From Leptospirillum sp. (GTDB lineage Bacteria > Nitrospirota > Leptospirillia > Leptospirillales > Leptospirillaceae), in NCBI GenBank assembly GCA_027343785.1, contig DAHWKF010000064.1, positions 1 through 7,498 on the forward strand: DNA of 7,498 nucleotides, in the 5' to 3' direction. Positions 6,355 through 7,498 of this stretch are shown here, one piece after another. The notes under the pieces were generated by a model that had not been told where the DNA came from, searched no databases, and was given only the letters and a program-made list of their open reading frames with translations. Positions within the stretch are counted from its first letter, which is position 1, and each line of letters starts with the position of its first letter. The position numbers and the translations under genes are program-made.

Positions 6355-6512
6355 ATGTCCCCGAACATCTCCATTTGCTGATCAGGCAGGCGCTGGTGGC
6401 CCGGGACTCCGGAGATGTGGAAGTTTTCGATGCCCTGATACAGGCGATCAAGAATGCGAACAGGGAACGGATCCGGATGATCGATCTCATCCGGACATTA
6501 GACCAGACTTGA
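6355..6512 (+). pseudogene. Small helical ORF with apparent frameshift at the start
   Basis: AGGAG stands 6 nt before ATG 6355, an excellent initiation site, yet that frame ends after 8 codons (MSPNISIC). One base over, the reading continues as a well-formed charged helical protein: EHLHLLIRQALVARDSG, then DVEVFDALIQAIKNANRERI and RMIDLIRTLDQT, ending at TGA 6510-6512. Adding a single C to the CCCC run at 6358-6361 would join them into one protein of about 52 residues starting MSPEHLHLL. So it is either a real one-base deletion or a sequencing error. A start at TTG 6375 is possible but has no ribosome-binding site. The family is not recognised. The stop overlaps the next start (TTGA). Confidence 0.5.
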
Positions 6513-6751
6513 CCGCAGGAAAAGAACGAGAATTGCTTGTCCGGATTTTTCGGGAGTCCCGAGCTTTCATCAAAAGGTTCAGTTCTATCCTCTCCGGCTC
6601 TTTTGGCCATTTCAGTCAACAACCCCCGCCAAAGCCGATAGACTTTTCCGAACGGATCGATTCCGTTCCGCAGATCGACCAGGTTGCTGCTTTCAGGTAT
6701 ATACTCAAGCTAGAAGAAACGGGATGCTCTGTTGCGGGGAGGATGATATGA
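6509..6751 (+). CDS. Unknown 80-residue protein
   Basis: TTG 6509 overlaps the preceding TGA as TTGA, and the frame ends with TGA 6751, which overlaps the next gene's ATG (ATGA). The product is soluble. Its helical, basic first part (KERELLVRIFRESRAFIKRF) is followed by a Pro-rich link (QQPPPKPIDF) and a C-terminal segment DQVAAFRYILKLEETGCSVAGRMI. No membrane segment, cysteine pair or known motif is seen. No Shine-Dalgarno precedes the TTG, so translation would depend on coupling to the upstream ORF. Alternatively it and that ORF are pieces of one gene of about 130 residues broken by indels. The protein-like composition and overlaps on both sides favour real coding over chance. Confidence 0.45.
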   Translation: MTAGKERELLVRIFRESRAFIKRFSSILSGSFGHFSQQPPPKPIDFSERIDSVPQIDQVAAFRYILKLEETGCSVAGRMI

Positions 6752-7230
6752 AAGCGACATGGGTTCTGGTGGCAGGAAAAGCCGGCGCACGAGTCTTTTC
6801 TTTTGAGCCGGGAGAAAAGGATTCCTGGTCCATGGAACATGTCTTTGCGCATCCGGCCGGGAGATTGCGGGAGCAGGAAATGGTTTCCGATCGGGCCGGT
6901 CGATCATTCCACCGGGGTGGCGACAAGGTGTCTCATGCCGGAGGACACCCGGGGGGACAGGTGATGCATGAGGAGGTGACTTTTGCAAAAAAGCTATCCG
7001 GGTTTCTGGAAAAGTCCCGGCGCAGAAGTCTCTATGACCGTCTTTTTGTTGTGGCGGATCCCGGTTTTACCGGGATCCTGAAAAAGAAGCTGGATCCCCG
7101 GACGGGCCAGACTGTGACCGGTTTCATCCAGCTGGATTTGGGGAAACAATCGGCGGAAGAGATCCGGAAGATGATGTCGGGAAAGATTTTTCCCTCTCCC
7201 CCGCTCCCGGAAAGGTCCGGGGTCAAATGA
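6748..7230 (+). CDS. Host_attach (eRF1-like) family protein
   Basis: The 160-residue product matches the family annotated as 'protein required for attachment to host cells' (PF10116), now grouped with bacterial eRF1-domain-like proteins. Visible features are an N-terminal strand WVLVAGKAGARVFSFE (5-20), HPAGRLREQEMVSDRAGRSF (35-54) matching the conserved region before a Gly/His-rich loop (56-70), then HEEVTFAKKLSGFLEK (74-89) and YDRLFVVADPGFTGILKKKL (96-115). The real role in free-living bacteria is unknown; the name comes from a plant-associated bacterium. The start at 6748 is preferred over an in-frame ATG at 6724, because GGGGAGG stands 5 nt before it and the ATG overlaps the upstream stop (ATGA), suggesting a coupled operon. 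Confidence 0.85.
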   Translation: MKATWVLVAGKAGARVFSFEPGEKDSWSMEHVFAHPAGRLREQEMVSDRAGRSFHRGGDKVSHAGGHPGGQVMHEEVTFAKKLSGFLEKSRRRSLYDRLFVVADPGFTGILKKKLDPRTGQTVTGFIQLDLGKQSAEEIRKMMSGKIFPSPPLPERSGVK

Positions 7231-7334
7231 TGCGGAAGCCGGTGTCATAAGATGGTTAAAACCGGTGCGATTGTATTGGGGAGACAGTGACGGGCGCCTG
7301 CCTGGCGGATGAAGGGAAAGGGGAGACGTTGGGA
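7231..7334 (+). promoter_or_regulatory. cobQ leader with small hairpins
   Basis: These 104 nt separate the host-attachment gene from cobQ. CCGGT (7240-7244) can pair with ACCGG (7260-7264), and CGCC with GGCG near 7291-7303. The start GGAAGCCGGTG...AAACCGG faintly recalls part of a cobalamin riboswitch. However, the conserved CCCGCxACTGT segment and a proper B12 box are not visible, so I do not call a riboswitch. Confidence 0.25.
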
Positions 7335-7498
7335 GTGAAGACTGGGCAACGAAGGCTGATGGTGCTCGGAACCGGATCCGGTGTGGGAAAATCCCTGGTT
7401 GTGGCCGGGCTGTGCAGGTACGCACGAAACAGGGGACTTTCCGTCGCTCCGTTCAAGGCCCAGAACATGTCGAACAACGCCGCCATAGCAAAGGGAGG
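7335..7498 (+). CDS. cobQ: Cobyric acid synthase, N-terminal part (cut by window end)
   Basis: CobQ amidates the corrin ring side chains b, d, e and g of adenosylcobyrinic acid a,c-diamide, using glutamine and ATP, in adenosylcobalamin synthesis. Only the first 54 codons are present. They show the deviant P-loop GTGSGVGKS (12-20) of the MinD/dethiobiotin-synthetase-like ATPase fold, then VAPFKAQNMSNNAAIAKGG, where FKAQNMSxN is characteristic of CobQ/CbiP. The preferred start is GTG 7335, because GGGGAG lies 9 nt upstream and the N-terminus then has usual length. GTG 7287, TTG 7329 and ATG 7359 are in-frame alternatives. It follows the host-attachment gene by about 100 nt on the same strand, so shared transcription is possible. 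Confidence 0.88.
   Translation, partial: MKTGQRRLMVLGTGSGVGKSLVVAGLCRYARNRGLSVAPFKAQNMSNNAAIAKG

Noticed and set aside
6048..6512. Plus-strand ORF of 154 codons from ATG 6048
   Set aside because: Its first two thirds are an out-of-frame reading of the IS1595 relic; only the last 50 or so codons look real and have their own start signal at 6355.
6323..6751. Plus-strand ORF of 142 codons from ATG 6323
   Set aside because: The first part is a shifted reading of the small helical ORF; the believable protein begins near TTG 6509.
7371..7382. 12-bp palindrome ACCGGATCCGGT
   Set aside because: It lies in the codons for the CobQ P-loop (GTGSG), and glycine/serine codon choice explains it without a regulatory role.

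Overview
The window is a bacterial chromosome segment of moderately high GC. It has compact core-metabolism genes on both strands and a short, decayed mobile-element zone in the middle. Gene content and codon style would fit an acidophilic Nitrospirota bacterium of the Leptospirillum type. That is an impression from the proteins, not a demonstrated assignment.

Layout. (1) Positions 1-215 look like a divergent promoter region between the 5' end of an unidentified minus-strand gene (ATG at 55) and a plus-strand cation diffusion facilitator (CDF) metal exporter (216-1241). (2) The CDF gene converges on a minus-strand cluster and overlaps it tail-to-tail. In transcription order that cluster is ilvD (dihydroxy-acid dehydratase, 4708-3035), rmuC (3004-1538) and a small four-helix membrane protein of the phage-holin-4/YvlD family (1538-1200). 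The spacing is tight: 30 nt between ilvD and rmuC, and a TGATG stop/start overlap between rmuC and the membrane gene. (3) Upstream of ilvD on the same strand is an exported, methionine-rich protein (5439-4876) that may bind copper. Its ribosome-binding site lies next to a perfect 12+1+12 palindrome (5456-5480). (4) Positions 5600-6250 hold two insertion-sequence relics. One is the C-terminus of an IS21-family IstB ATPase on the minus strand. The other is a fragment of an IS1595/ISXO2-type transposase on the plus strand with an internal stop. (5) From 6355 onward is a tightly packed plus-strand series: a small helical ORF with an apparent one-base frameshift at its start, an 80-residue unknown protein, and a Host_attach/eRF1-like family protein (6748-7230). 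Then, after about 100 nt, comes the first 54 codons of cobyric acid synthase (cobQ), cut by the window end.

How the genes may work together. ilvD (branched-chain amino acid synthesis) and cobQ (adenosylcobalamin synthesis) are housekeeping genes. The CDF exporter and the Met-rich exported protein both suggest metal handling, but they are not in one transcription unit. No defence system, CRISPR array, rRNA or tRNA was seen. The least explained parts are the palindrome and Met-rich gene pair, and the two small ORFs in front of the host-attachment gene.
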